Shown here piece by piece: positions 11,598-23,300 of a stretch of DNA of 64,000 nt. Each line of letters starts with the position of its first letter. Position 1 is the stretch's first letter. The position numbers were made by a program, and so were the translations under genes. This stretch comes from Paroedura picta (taxonomy: Eukaryota > Chordata > Lepidosauria > Squamata > Gekkonidae), in the NCBI RefSeq assembly GCF_049243985.1, contig NC_135386.1, positions 16,832,202 to 16,896,201 on the forward strand, in the 5' to 3' direction. The notes under the pieces were generated by a model that was given only the letters and a program-made list of their open reading frames with translations, ran no database searches and was not told the origin of the DNA.

Positions 11598-11760
11598 GGA
11601 CAAATTTTGAATCCGGGGGCACCTTGAAGGCCAACCGAGTGTTGTTCAAGGTGTAAGCTTTCGTGTGCGGGCCCACATCTTCAGATAAGTTCAGGTGGGT
11701 CGCCGTGTTGGTGTGAAGCAGCAGGAGAAAGTTGGAGTCCAGGGACAGGGTGGTATGAAA
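11598..11760 (+). repeat. Interspersed repeat with conserved AAGCTTTCGTGTGC hairpin, two units
   Basis: CACCTTGAAGGCCAACC, GTGTAAGCTTTCGTGTGCGG, ACATCTTCAGATAA, GTCGCCGTGTTGGTGTGAAG, GGAGTCCAGGGACAG. The same module recurs at 20995-21320, 23966-24090, 24535-24760, 32047-32265 and 41530-41785. A common squamate repeat whose class I cannot prove; Penelope-like is one possibility. Confidence 0.6.
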
Positions 11761-12379
11761 AGATCTCCTTCCATGAAAGGTCATGGCCATGCAACTCTGG
11801 CCAAGTAGAAGACCTTGAGCTGGGTTGCCCTCCTTATGCCAAGGCCTGAGCTGGGTTCATCTTCCCTCTGCTGGCATATGGGTCAGGGCAAATAGTCGCA
11901 AACAACACAGTCATGGTTAACAAACTATTGTCTGGTGTGAATCACCAGCTTTTGCTCAATCAGTAGTCGGTTTCTGTCTATAAAGTCCGCGGAACTGAGA
12001 GGGCGTGCCCTCCGACTGAGAACAGAGACAATTCATTTGTCGCCTTTATAAGCCTCATTAAATTGGGCAAGGTGAGGTGTTGTTTTTTGTGTTTCTTTTT
12101 GCTATCTTCTAGATCATTGAGATCTTTGTCCAAACCTACGTTTAAAAAAAAATATTCTCAATTTCCTCATCCGTTTCTAGCCCTTTATTTCTCTTTTGTA
12201 TTTATTTAACCAGGGATTTCCTGTAACATATTCCTCAGGTGCTGTTTTGCTATCGACAAGCATACCGTGTCTTTTGTCTGATTGCTCTGGTCTTATTCTG
12301 TAATAAATTGGCCTTGTTGGGAAAGAATAATTGAAACAACTTCCTTACTATGTTTTCTCCAGAGGAAGGGACACTGCCT

Positions 12380-12414
12380 CTTCCTTCCTTCCTTCCTTCC
12401 TTCCTTCCTTCCTT
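12380..12414 (+). repeat. (CCTT)n microsatellite
   Basis: About eight TTCC units. Confidence 0.9.
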
Positions 12415-12647
12415 GGATGGGATTTTTGTGGATTTAGTGCCGATTACATCTTGTGAGTCTACACAATCCCTGTATAAAATCAAAGTTATTTCAAATCGAA
12501 ACAAGAGCGTTCAACCTTTTTAAAAAGCCTTATATCTTAAAATCATAAGCCAACAATGAATATCAATTATTAAAATAGACTGTAGGGTTGTCTTTACGGG
12601 GTCGGAAGGGGGGTCATTCCATCTAAAGTATAGCATCTCTGCTTTTC

Positions 12648-12785
12648 GGGAATCATAGAATCATAGAATCATAGAGTTGGAAGGGGCCACAGAGGGCATC
12701 TAGTCCAACCCCCTGCTCAACGCAGGATCAGCCCAGAGCATCCAAAAGCATCCAAGAAAAGTGTGTATCCAACAGAATCGGGCAG
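12648..12785 (-). mobile_element. CR1 LINE 3' end
   Basis: AATCATAGAATCATAGAATC is the complement of the CR1 terminal ATTCTATGATT repeats. CATCTAGTCCAACCCCCTGC and the following bases are the CR1 3' UTR. Confidence 0.85.
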
Positions 12786-12814
12786 AGAGGCCCACAGAAT
12801 TAGACGTTACTTCC

Positions 12815-12965
12815 GGCCTCAGCCTCAGGCCGGGTGGAACTATCCAAGGTACTGCAGGGCTATGGCAGATAATTCCATCATTACGGGGCCAGGATCGAAA
12901 AGGCCCTGGCTCTGGTTAAGGCAGTTTACCTCTTTAGGGACAGGGACCCTGAGCAGGTTTTTTCC
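12815..12965 (-). repeat. Old interspersed repeat, same family as 5.1 kb
   Basis: GGGGCCAGGATCGAAAAGGC, CCTGGCTCTGGTTAAGGCAG and GGGACCCTGAGCAGGTTTTT match 5.1 kb. Confidence 0.45.
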
Positions 12966-13297
12966 GCCTGAGCACAGCATCCTACGGGGGAAGGTCCTGC
13001 AGAGGCCATGGTCCCAGAATGTTTTCTCCCTGCCCCAAAATACTGGGACTTGAGGGCATTCAGTGAACCTGGTGGGCAGTAGCTACAGGGCAGACACAAG
13101 GAAATAATTCTTTCCACAGTGAGTGCCTAAAACCCCACTGGGGTTTCCGTGCAAAAGACATTCAGAAGCAGCCAGACACAGCCTGTTCTCCGTAACCACT
13201 TTGGTATTTTCTACCTTAAATACTAACCGGGGCCAACCCGGTTAAAATTCATGAGAGATTATGAGATCACACTAACCTGCTTTTTTTAGGTCACAGG

Positions 13298-13530
13298 TAG
13301 AAGAAGAATTGTTTTTTCGTGCCCCTCTGTTTACTACCTGAAGGAGTCTCTAAAGCAGCTTACAATCACCTTCCTTCCTCTCCCCGCAGCAGACACCCTG
13401 AGAGGTGAGTGGGGCTGAGAGAGCTCTGAGAGAACTGGGGTTGGCCCAAGGTCACCCAACTGGCTGCGCGTGGAGGAGGAGTTGAGAATCGAACCCAGTC
13501 CTTCAGGTTAGCTTAAATAGTGTTAGGCAC
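13298..13530 (-). mobile_element. tRNA-derived SINE, Sauria-like
   Basis: Tail side at left (AAGAAGAATTG; GAAGGAGTCTCTAAAGCAGC) and tRNA-like B-box side at right (GAGAATCGAACCCAGTC). The body includes the CCTCTCCCCGCAGCAGACAC block shared by the group. Confidence 0.75.
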
Positions 13531-14149
13531 GCTCCTCTTCACCTGCAAATATTGAGGGGGGTGATAGTAGTAGAGACCTCCTTTACAAGGTTGTTGTGAT
13601 GCCAGTCGGAATCTAGGCTTGGACTGGGGAGACCCGTTTGGGTAGTCCATGGGGAACCCAGGGCTTGTCACCTTCTGTCAGCCTACCCTACCTCACAGGG
13701 TTGTTGTATGGGAAATTGTTATGTGTAGAAGGCTTCACAGTATATTTGATATATTTTTTAATTGCGTTGCTCTCTGATTTTCACCCGTTTTTTCATGCTA
13801 TGCGATATAATGATTCTCAGTCTTATTGGTCATTCAAGTCACCCTGTTTTTTTTTCCTGTCCTAGCCTGTGTTTTCAATGTTCTCTTATTTTAGCAGCGG
13901 TATCAACAACTGCTTGCTGGTCTATACTTTGGTTTCATGACTTAGATTTTATTATTTTAACCTTTGTATGATTTTTATGTTCTGAGCCAGGGAGGGGCGG
14001 CCTAGCAATTAGACAGACAGACAGATGAATAAACCTAAACCGTGAGCACCATCTCCCATATCGGTTCTGACGTATCCCCCAGCTTCTGCATCACAAATCT
14101 TCATTTCTCCCCTCTCTGTTTTCAAATCCCCAGCAGGGGCAGAGAAGAG

Positions 14150-14641
14150 GGTTAAACTGGCCCTGATTCTGGGCAGGGAGGTGTGACCCCCACCGCAAGA
14201 GCCTCTATATTCCCTTTTGTGAGGGGGGGGAGGTGAGTTTCTATCAGTGAGCAGGCATCAGGGATAGACCCCCCCTCTTTCTCCCGAGCTGCCTGCATCT
14301 TCCACCCCCCTGCCCCCCCCGCCCAAGAGCATCTAGGCGAGACCCCCGCCTGGCTCCTCTTGGCTGCTGGGGCTCCATCTACACTGGGAAGTGAAGCGGT
14401 CTCACCTCCCACCCACCCACCCACCACACACACAGACCCCCCCCCCCACTCTGGCAGCCGGGATTGGCTTTCTGCGGCTGCTCTGAGAGGGGAGGGGGTG
14501 TCGGAGGCGCTGCACGCTGAGTTGGGGGGGGAGCTGGAGCGAAGACCATTCCGCCACCCCCCCCCCCTCTTTTTCCGATCCAGGGAGAGCTGGGTTGCAG
14601 CCGCCTCCCGCCGTCTCCTCTCCCCCCAGGTGCAAACGCCC
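14150..14641 (+). promoter_or_regulatory. RGMA: RGMA promoter and 5' UTR region (GC-rich, CpG-bearing)
   Basis: The sequence turns sharply GC- and CpG-rich with long C/G runs just upstream of the start codon. An inverted CCAAT box (ATTGG at 14463-14467) is present and no TATA box is obvious. This fits a CpG-type promoter. The transcription start cannot be placed, and RGMA is known to use alternative first exons. Confidence 0.5.
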
Positions 14642-14655
14642 ATGCAGCCGCACAG
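14642..14655 (+). CDS. RGMA: RGMA coding exon 1 (14 bases)
   Basis: ATGCAGCCGCACAG followed by the donor gtaag. It encodes MQPH and two bases of Arg5, completed by exon 2. The human protein starts MQPPRER and this one starts MQPHRER, which supports both the start and the junction. The 5' UTR upstream is not delimited. Confidence 0.85.
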
Positions 14656-17600
14656 GTAAGCCCCCTGCCCAGGGGGGATTTTCCTCTCCTTGCAATAATG
14701 GTTTTGGGGAGGGCAGTTATTGGAGGAGGGGGGTCCGTTTACCCTGGGCAACTTTTAGAATTGCATGCAGCCCCTTCCCTTCCTTGATTGACTGGCCCTT
14801 GCAACCCCCTCCTGCCCAAGACACCTGTTCCGTCTCCCTGATTTGGATTTGCTTCCCCTCCCGCTCCCGTTTACACAGAGAACCTGTTGAGGATCTCGTG
14901 GCCACCTCCTCGCTGGCAATTTGACCCCCCCCCCGCTTCCTTGGGTGGCATCCCCCCTTGCACACAATGGGTTTACTCCCGAGTAAACTCAGCCCGCGCA
15001 CAGATTGGCTTTTGATTTTTTTATTTTTCCCCCTTTTTGCACGTTTACTCGGCCGTAAATCCCAGCCTTTCAGCCGGGTTTACTCCCGAGTCGGCGCAAG
15101 ACAGAGCTTGCTACCACAGCCTCATGAATGGCAGAGATTTGGGGGTCTGCTCCGCATCGTTCATCATGGTTTACTTCAAAGGAGGCACGCCGGATTAAAA
15201 GGCTGCTGGTCTGGGAGGCGTTCCTAGCGGGTGGACTTTCCTTCTGAACTCCTTGGTGTGTCTTACTTGTGAGTAAAACGTGCGCAGGATCAGGACCTGC
15301 GCAGGCCGTGATCCTAAGCATACTTCCTCGCGTGCAATTTGGGTTCCCTTGGATCTTGCTCTTAAGGGACTGCAACCTTAAGCCAATGTAATTGCCTTTA
15401 AAATATTAAATCAATACATAATTTTTTTCCTGCATCTCTCTTCCCCCCCCCCTCCAAACTCTTCCAAACGTGCTTGTCTGTCCAGCCAGCATACGAGGAA
15501 GACAGCCACTGTCTCCTCTTCAGGAAGGGAAAAAAATTAGACAGGGGGTGGATTTTATTTTTTCAACCCAGCTGTTTTGCTGCCTTCCCTTCCTCAAAAT
15601 CCGGAGCTGAATTGTCAGTGCCAGTGCGTGATCTCCCATGCCAAATGTCACAGGCAGGTATCCCCCCCACACCCACCCACCCTAAATATGCTTTTCAGAC
15701 ATGCAAATCCCATTCATTCCACGGGTCATATGAAAGACAGCCCTACAAGTGTGGTTAAACCAGATTTTCTTCTCTCAACCTCCCCACACTCACTTTATTT
15801 CTGTGTGCTTGGTCGTGGTTAAGAGCAGCCCCTTCTGGATTCCCCGCTCCTCCACATGCAGCCAGCTGGGTGACCTTGGGCTAGTCACAGTTCTCCTAGA
15901 GCTGTTCTCACACAAACCCCACTAAGGTTTATTGCAAAACTCGGCCAAATCAATAGAATTTTTTCAAGGACATAGACACAATCAGTTCTTTGGGTGTTGT
16001 TGTTGTTGTTTTAATATTGTGTAAAGTTGAACAATGCACTAGACTGCAACTGATAAATCAGGTGGCGGAAGACAAATTTGTCCAGAAAACTTTTAGCGGG
16101 GGGGAAATGTAGGCGACTGACCCAATTGGTTTGCAGGAAATAACATCTAGGTGTGCTGGTGGGCTTGGGGGAAGCCGCCTGGCCTAACCCATAGCTTTCA
16201 CCCATGGTAAATAATGCCATTGCAAGCCATTTGGCAATGTTTTTGGGCAGGGGTAGTCAAACTGTGGCCCTCCAGATGTCCATGGACTACAATTCCCAGA
16301 AGCCCCTGCCAGCATTCGCTGGCAGGGGCTTCTGGGAATTGTGGTCCATGGACATCTGGAGGGCCACAGTTTGACTACCCCTGATTTTGGGTTAGGATGA
16401 GTCACTGACCCACAAAATCCATCATGGATCTAACACACTTGCTTGTGGATTTTGCCCTGTCACATTTGCAATGTGCATTATTTAGCAAGTGGGGAAAGGC
16501 CAGTCTTGGAAACCAGCAGGTAAAGTTCTTCCTGGCCTTGGAGGAATGCGTTAACACCTGCTGATGCCCGAAAATCAAGAGAGAAGGGCAGTGTCGTGCA
16601 GTGGTTAGGTTGCTGAGCTAAACTCTGGGTGATCCGGGTTCGAATTCCCACTCTGTCATGGAAGCTCCCGGGGTGACTTCGGGCCAGGCGCACCCTTCCA
16701 GACTAAACTACCTCACAGAGTTGTTGTGGGGAGGATAAAATGGAAGAGAGGAGAACGGAGTTTGCCATCCTGAATCCCCATCTAAGTGAATGAATAAACA
16801 GGAGGCTGAGGGCCCTGGAACAAAAGACCCTCCGATCCAGCCATCCGATGTCTTCTGGGGAGCAAGGCAGATTACTCCTGTACATGGAGGCTCTATTTTA
16901 AGCTATCTTGGTCCCTCTGCGGTCACAGGTCACCAGCAGAGAATGGGGGCAAGGTTCCCAGACCCGGGCCGAGAAATAAAGGAACATTTTGGGATGGAGC
17001 CTGAGAAGGTTAGGGGCTTCAGTGGTGCTCAGTCCCTCCGAGTCCCCCCTCTAAAGCATCCCTTTTCTCCAGGGGGGGGGAGCTGATCTCCGTAGTCTGG
17101 AGATGAGCTCTCATTCCAGGGGCTCTCCAGGCCCCAGCTGGAGGCAACCCCAAACAAGGAATAGACAAGGGTCCCTGGCTCTGTTTTCGCCACCTGCAGG
17201 CCTCGGTCTGTCTTCTTCCCTTCAGCCGAGCCCTGCCGCTGTGGTGTGCGTTTGCCAGGCAGATGTGTTTGTTTGTGGTTCTCAGCCAGGAGGAGATGAA
17301 AGTTCCCTGTTGTTTGGACGTGAATCTTGATTGCTGCCTGTTTGAAGTAATTGCAGCCCAATCGCTTCGAGGTGGAATCAATTTCCCTAAATGGAGCTTT
17401 TAATGGGAAGCACGCAAAGGGGGCCATAATGGCATGTGTGGTTTAAGGAAGCAGCGTGCAGCTCCCCGCGTTGGCCGCACAGGTCCCCCCCCCACACACA
17501 CAACGCCCCTGCCATAGTCTAGGAAAAACGCCATCTGCTGGGCATGAAGGAACTCCAGGCTGCATTGAATCTTGCAAGGAAAAATGCGCTGCATAGATTT

Positions 17601-20326
17601 GTGAGCCACAGAGGTGGGTAGCCGTGTTGGGCTGAAGCAAGTCTGAGTCCAGGGGCTCCTCAAAGACCAAGAAGAAGAAGAAGAAGAAGTAGATTTGGTC
17701 CTTATATGCCGTTTTCTCCACCGAAGGAGTCTCAAAGCGGCTTACATTTGCCTTCCATTTCCTCTCCCCTTAACAGACCCCCTGTGAGGGAGGTGAGGCG
17801 GAGAGAGCCCTGATATCATTAAAGAAGAAGAGTTGGTTCTTGTATGCCACTTTTCTCTACCCGAAGGAGTCTCAAAGCGGCTTCCAATCACCTTCCCTTT
17901 CCTCTCCCCACCACAGACACCCTGTGAGGTGGGTGAGGCTGAGAGAGCCCTGATATCACGGCAAGTGGGGAAGCGCAGAATCGAACCCGGCTCGCCAGAT
18001 TAGAAGTCCGCGCTTTGAACCACTACACCAAGCTGGCTCTCTAGCTGGATTAGTGGACACCAGAGAAGTGAACTGTCTGGAATTGGGGGGGGGGAGGTGC
18101 TCGGAGCCGGCTCCGTAGGGAGGACGGAAGAGGCCCGGCTCCCTGCAGAGAACAAAATACGCAGAAGGAAGAATCTCAGCCAGCCCCCTGATGGATGGTT
18201 TGGGGCCCAGGCTGTGATGTGTGGCATTCATACCTCCTTTTGGGAGGTGTCTCCCGCAGGAGGGGAGAGAGAAACTCCATCTGCCAAAGTCTGTTTACAA
18301 CCCAGGCATTGTTCCACCCCAAACGTCTAGGCGGTATTGTGAGGAGTGTTCCCCAACAGCTATGCTCCGTTGGCGGGGGTGGGACGGCCCCCGCTGAGGC
18401 TTTTTGGGCCGTTGCTAGGGACGGCCTTGGCCAATGCCTTCACTTTTCGGAGCCTGGTTCCTTCCAGGCTGATGCCTGTGTGAGTTTGGAAGAAATCAAA
18501 ACCTCCCCATTTCCCTCGTCTCTGAGTTACCTGGCGATTTCCAAGAACTGCAGTGGAGCTCGACTACTGAGATCAGTTCCCCTGGAAGAGATGTCAACTG
18601 CAGAGGGCAGTCTTTATGGTAAACCATAGAGTCCAGGAGAAAGAAGTCCTAGAGTGGCCTCACCTCCCTGCGGAGCTGTCCCCTAGTTCTGCCCTCTCCA
18701 ACGCTAAATTTCCAGCAGTTTCCAGAAATGTGCTTGGACACGAATGCTTATAGCTAGAAGAAAACTTTAGATTGCAAAAGGAGTGCAAAGGGAAGGTTGT
18801 TGGCTTGTCTCGTCTTCAGCCCACCAGAAATGTAGAATGAATTCTCTGGTCACACGTTAAGACCATGGGCGTTTCCCTTCACCCTGTGCCAAAGGGGAGA
18901 GGTTTCTAAAACACCCAGATCGAAAAGGGAACACGCATGGGCTAGCGTGGTGCAGTGGTTAAAAGCAGCAGCCTCTAATATGGACAAGCGGGTTTGATTC
19001 CCCGCTCCTCCACATGCAGTCAGCTGGGTGGCCTTGGGCCAGTCACAGCTCTCTCAGAGGTTTCCTCACAGAGCAGCTCTCTCAGAGATCTCTCAGCCCC
19101 AGCAACCTCACAGGGTGTCTGTTGTGGGGAGAGGAAAGGAAGGTGATTGGAAGCCACTTGGAGACTCTTTCCGGTGGTCTAAACCCCAAATCTGCTTCTT
19201 CACATTCCTGCAGATCAAGTTTAAAAATCACGGGGGACACGGAACTTGCAGAGTGTGTCTGCTTGTACCCCAAAAGAGAAGAACTCATGGGAGTCTGCCA
19301 GGGAACTGGGTGAGCCAGTGTGGACTGGAATTAGGATCTGCCTCCTTTGAGGTGCTAACCTGGGGCTCAGTGAGGTTCTCCTAGTTTCCCCCATCCCCGC
19401 CACACTTGCGGCCCAGTTCTGGGGCTCCTCAAAGCCTGAGCAATATTGCAGGGGCTTCTCCATGGTCATAAGGCTGTGCTAACCACTGAACTCATGCTGC
19501 CGCTCAAAATAGTTATGGGAATAATTTCCCGTTTGATCTTGCAGAGTGATGTTTCCACGGATTTTCAAATTATTTTGTTGTGGGGGGGGAGAAAATCAAC
19601 AGGAAATTAACAACAACCAAAACTTGACACAGGGTGAATTTCCGTTGAGGGGTCCCCCAAAGAGGGGTCCACCCTGAAAAACCCCTTCCCTCCGTCATCC
19701 TCTTATGAAGTTTATCAGTGCGAGACTGTCTCTCTTCCTGCCATGCGCTTGGGGGGACACAGTTGGCTCGTTTGGAGCACTAAGCAGCCCTGAGAGCGCC
19801 ATGGAACCTCCACGTCCAAGAACAGTATATCTGAGGGATCAGCATCACCAATCTACTTGGCTCAGGAGGGCTTGCCGGCGTCTTAAGCGTGCAGTGCCGC
19901 AAGCAGGATACATCCACAGGCCAATCCCCACTGGAGAAAACTGCTTTGTGGAAGGACGGCCACCTCTCGAGCAGGACGGCAGAGGCCAGGGTTGGCCCAG
20001 GGCCCCCCAGTTGCCGACCCCTGCCTTCCCCGCGGTAACCTTTCCCTGCCTCCTCCTCCAGCCCAGCCTCTCTGCGGCTCCAGCGTCTGGCACCCAGCTG
20101 CAGCCTGCTCCTCCTCCTCCTCCCTCCTTTGACGTTCCTGCAACCGGAGCAGTGCCTGGGCGGGGCAGGCGGGCCCTCTCTCCTGAGTGGCCAGGCGAGG
20201 AGCAGGTCTGCAGGCATTGGCAGGGGCCCGGCCATGATTGATGGCTCGGGCTGTTTTCTATCCAGAGGCGAGGCGGGTGGAATTCGGTGTGTGCTCTCAG
20301 AACCCCGCCGGAGTCCCCTGCAGCCG

Positions 20327-20358
<32 letters not shown>

Positions 20359-23300
20359 CTCTTCCTCAGGGCCAGCCTGCCTCTGCCTCCTTCGGTGTCC
20401 TTTTGCCTTTGAGTCTCCTCTTCCTCGCAGCCGAATTGTCTGACCTCTCCTCCTCCTGACTCTTTTCCTTCTCTCTCTCTCCCTCTCTCTCTTTCTTTCT
20501 CTCTCTCTCTTCCTCTCTGTGTCTTGGCCCACCGCTCTAGGGAGAGGATAGTACTTAGAGGCGCAGCTGGATGGATGGTTATGGGGAGAGGGGCAAGAGG
20601 GGATGCCCTGGGCCTGCTCCGAGCCTTCTTCCTCTCCCTCTGCATCTTCCCACCAGGTAAGACCTGCGCGGACCTCGGGTCGGGTGGGGGATCTCGGTGG
20701 CGCTCTCCCCTCCGGACGCCTTTGGGAAGGTTCCTGGCCAGTCGGGTGGGATCTATTTGGCTCTCCGAGTGACAGGCGAGGGGAAAGCGCATCGGCCGGC
20801 CGTCAGGGGTAGGGGGAAAGGGGCTACGCTTATTCTCACCCGTTGAAAACTTCTAGTCCAGTGGTTCTTCGAGGTTTCTTTCTCTCCAGCCGTGGGGGGT
20901 ATTTCCCTGCCCTTCCTGCCACTTTGGAGGGGCTTGTAACGTTTCAGAAAGGGGAAGGAGTGGAGGAGGCCAGGTGCGCCCTCTCCTTCTTGGAAGCTCA
21001 TCCCAGACGGAACCAAGTTTGAGTCCAGGGGCTCCGTGAAGACCCCCACCGTTTTATTTGGGGCGAATGGCCTATGTGTACGTGCACACCAAAAATGTGC
21101 CCGCGCATGGAAGTTTCCAGCTTGAGGGAAACTTGGTGGGTCTTCCAGGTGCCCCCAGCCTACAACTTGGTCGTGCTGCTTCCGGCCAACGCGGAGACTC
21201 ACCTGAATCGATCGGGCCACGAAAGCTCACACCTGGCATCAAACCCCGGTTGGTCTTCAAGGTGCCGCTGGAGTCCAACCTTCTCCTGCCGCTTTGGACC
21301 AACACGGCTGCCCAGCTGGCTCATTCCAGACAGGCCGGGCTTAGCAGTAGAGCAGAACCAGTAGACTTTGCCAGAATGAACGGCGTTAGTCTTTAAGGTT
21401 CTGCCGGGACCTGGTTTTACTTTGGGGGAGACTTCTTGAGCCAAATCGGTCCAATGGGCAGGTTGGAGCAGGGGTAGTCAAACTGCGGCCCTCCAGATGT
21501 CCATGGACTACAATTCCCAGGAGCCCCTGCCAGCAAACGCTGGCAGGGGCTCCTGGGAATTGTAGTCCATGGACATCTGGAGGGCCGCAGTTTGACTACC
21601 CCAGGGTTGGAGCATAACATCTCTGGGGACCAGCTCCGCATTTGGAGGGGGGGGGCGGGATACAAGATACCTCTTGACATCCACTTTCGGAGGAGTGTTG
21701 GCGGATCGCTGCCTTGCCTGCCCCAACCTGCCTCTGCTGCTTCCATCCTTGGCTTTGAAACGTCTTGCCAGATGTTCCTCTCGCTCGTCGCCCGTTTCAG
21801 GGCAAAAAAAAAAAATAAAAAAGGGAGGGGGGGGGATCTCCTGAAAATACAAGCATCGCCCTCCGCCTTCTCCAAACAGCCCCTGTCCTGGTTCAGTTCG
21901 GCTTCTTGGGCAATGCATCCCTTTCCTCTTGGCTGACTTTGCTCTTGCAGACCCCCCAACCCCTCGACCCCCGATTTTCTTTCTCCTCCGGCCCGCTTAC
22001 AAACCAGGGTTTGTTTTTAGGGTGTCAAGAGCAGAGAGAGGGAGAGAGATTTTTCAGAATCACAGCTGAAAACGCCATCTGTTTCCAATGAGCCCCCCCC
22101 CCCCCCAACCCGGCCGCTCTTCACCATGTTTCTGGCCGATTCTCAGCATGGCAAATTCCTTCGAGCTCCCAGGGCTTGTTTTGGTTGGGGGAGGGGAGCG
22201 TAACTTCACACTGGGAGGGTTGTTCCTTCCCAAACTCTCCAGTTTCTTTACCTCTGCTCTCCCCCCGCCACCCTCCCTCCCTCGCTCCCCCCCCCTCCAC
22301 TGGAGGCAGAAGGAGGAAAAGTCACCGAAATGATTAATGCGCCAGAAGTTAAATCTCCTAAAATGGTGTGTTCTGGGGAGGGGTGGGGGAGACTCTTATT
22401 TCATTTGAACCTTTTTGTCTTTTGCAAACGAGGGACCGGTCGCACCAAGGAAACCACGCAGCACCCTGTTTGAAGGAGGGAGAGGGAATCATTACACGCT
22501 TGCGGCATGCATCCCTTGCATCTACTGGGCATGCATCCCATGCGCCCTGACTCCAAGAGGGTTTCTGCAGCTCTTGGGCCTGTTCTTGAGAGCTTGCGTT
22601 AAAAAGCAAACCTTCCACCCCAGTGGCAGCTTGGCTCGGAAGGCCCGATCCGTTCTGCTGCTGAGTTTCTTTTATTCCTTTTAGAATTTTATACCACCCG
22701 TCCATACGGCTCTGGGCAGTTTACACAGAACATACAAAACGCGCTTGTTCGGTTGGTAAAGGGAAGCCTAATATCAGATCTTCGATTTGTGCAGCATGTT
22801 TGGATTTCCCAGACTCTTCCACAAGCCTGGGGGTCTTAAAACAGGGGATCAACCCCCTTCCTGCTTGCATGGAAACCCCAGGAGGTGATGAAGGGGGTTA
22901 TGGGGGTGGTGGAGGTCTGTACACCCCAGTCGCCTCTTCGCTCTGCCGTTTCTGCCCTGCCCTTAACTCTTCCGAACGTTTTGTGCTTCAAAGCGACATC
23001 CATCGGCCACGTTTAGAACGTGGGCTGGTCCAAGGTGCGGAGTCCCACTTCCGCTACAGGCCAGGTAAATGCTTTCTAAAAACGCCACCGACATCTGCTC
23101 TTGCAAGGTATACTGCCTCTGCACATGCAGGTTCCACTGAAGACGGGTGCTTCCGTAGTAGGCCTGTTCTCCGTAAGGATGCCGGATGCTTTTCTTTTTT
23201 TTTTCACAAGCTGACGGGGCTGCAGGCCAACGTGCTCTCCGGCAATGGCTAATTTCAGATCATTCCTCTTTGCCTCTGCTCTGATTGGATGCCCCCCCAG

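Larger units (their letters stand above)
10426..12647. other. Upstream intergenic stretch
   Basis: No gene seen. Holds the CT and CCTT tracts and the 11.6 kb interspersed repeat; the remainder is unique and unassigned. Confidence 0.4.
14656..20540 (+). other. RGMA: RGMA intron 1
   Basis: GTAAG to CTCTAG, 5.9 kb. GC-rich at the start, then SINEs, one MITE and a TTTCTCCAGGGGAACT-family copy. A repeat-free block at 17300-17405 has CAATCGCTTCGAGGTGGAATC and TAAT cores. No extra coding exon recognised. Confidence 0.7.
19970..20820 (+). promoter_or_regulatory. Second GC-rich block around RGMA exon 2
   Basis: GC- and CpG-rich sequence with many Sp1-like GGGCGG/CCGCCC cores surrounds exon 2 and includes the (CTC)n and CT tracts upstream of the acceptor. 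It could be an internal alternative promoter, or simply a GC-rich exon environment. No conserved first exon is recognised here. Confidence 0.3.

Noticed and set aside
18938-19020. tRNA-like A and B boxes here and at several other places
   Set aside because: They are heads of SINEs with SINE bodies attached and do not fold as a full tRNA with acceptor stem.
19780-20792. Long Arg/Glu-rich open frames on the - strand (250 and 315 residues)
   Set aside because: They are antisense to a GC- and CT-rich block. The compositional runs (GAG/AGG codons) explain their length, there is no conserved domain, and they overlap RGMA exon 2 on the other strand.
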